A DNA stretch of 60,000 nt from Adiantum capillus-veneris (lineage: Eukaryota > Streptophyta > Polypodiopsida > Polypodiales > Pteridaceae). Shown here in pieces: positions 59,749 through 60,000 of the stretch (the stretch's first letter is position 1; each line of letters starts with the position of its first letter). The notes under the pieces are model-generated. The model had not been told where the DNA came from. It ran no database searches and worked only from the letters and a program-made list of their open reading frames with translations. The translations under genes were made by a program, and so were the position numbers. The stretch is taken from contig CM043952.1 of the NCBI GenBank assembly GCA_014529385.2, positions 60,121,619 to 60,181,618 of the forward strand, read 5' to 3'.

Positions 59749-59995
59749 GGTGGATAAGGATAGAAGAAATAAGTGTTTTGATCGTCATTTAATGAACAAG
59801 GATATTAAAGTTGGTGATAAATTCCTCACATGTGGAGTGTGTAACAAAAAGAAAAATCTAAAATACAATGGAAAAGGACCATATAGAGCATGCAAAACTA
59901 CCCCACAAGGTACCATTCATGTGGAGACACTTGATGGAATTGAAACCATTGGACTCTTCAACGAGGGTAAATTCAAAAGATAATATGAACCTTTA
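59749..59995 (+). pseudogene. Ty3 integrase C-terminal fragment
   Basis: The legible frame gives RRNKCFDRHLMNKDIKVGDK, NGKGPYRACKTTPQGTIHVE and TLDGIETIGLFNEGKFKR, then a stop and YEPL. Order and motifs (GPY module, then GxxKRYYEPL) match the end of Tat-type integrase. It follows the RT remnant without RNase H or the integrase core, so a large deletion or a second element is implied. Confidence 0.65.
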
Positions 59996-60000
59996 AGCCA

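Overview
This window is repetitive plant nuclear DNA. It holds at least seven LTR retrotransposons or remnants, at least one DNA transposon, many (GA)n, (CT)n and (GT)n microsatellites, and no host gene that I can support. Plant origin is inferred from initiator-Met tRNA primer sites (TGGTATCAGAG type), Ty3 chromovirus, Tat-like and Ty1/copia polyproteins, and a candidate CACTA terminus. The species cannot be read from it; a large-genome vascular plant is likely. Every polyprotein carries frameshifts or stops, so none of the copies looks autonomous.

Layout. 1-1256: a non-autonomous DNA transposon with about 170-bp inverted ends. 1257-2437 and 8825-9286: LTR pieces, into which a full minus-strand Ty3 chromovirus (2438-8819, TSD CTCTG, PBS and PPT visible) has inserted. 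9336-10822: a mosaic of LTRs around a 299-bp PBS-to-PPT interior. 10823-12740: no gene. 12741-17676: a pol-less LTR element (LARD type) with one long decayed reading frame. 18084-25862: a plus-strand Tat-like Ty3 element with TSD TATTG, a truncated 5' LTR and an extra ORF after integrase. 25868-34488: no recognised gene, many simple repeats.

34489 to about 58060 is one minus-strand Ty3 element with its 3' LTR at 34489-35025. It was later split by a copia element (35181-40680) and by a 11.5-kb chromovirus compound (44475-55966) arranged LTR-interior-LTR-partial interior-partial LTR. Outside the insertions it reads RT, RNase H, integrase and then a long extra ORF. 58220-60000 holds a plus-strand Ty3 RT remnant, a probable solo LTR and an integrase C-terminal fragment.

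The most notable observation is that the extra ORF behind integrase in the 34.5-58 kb element is colinear with the only reading frame of the LARD at 12.7-17.7 kb. The two also share LTR ends and PPT type. This suggests an autonomous/non-autonomous pair retaining an undescribed protein of roughly 1,100 codons. I could assign no function from sequence alone.
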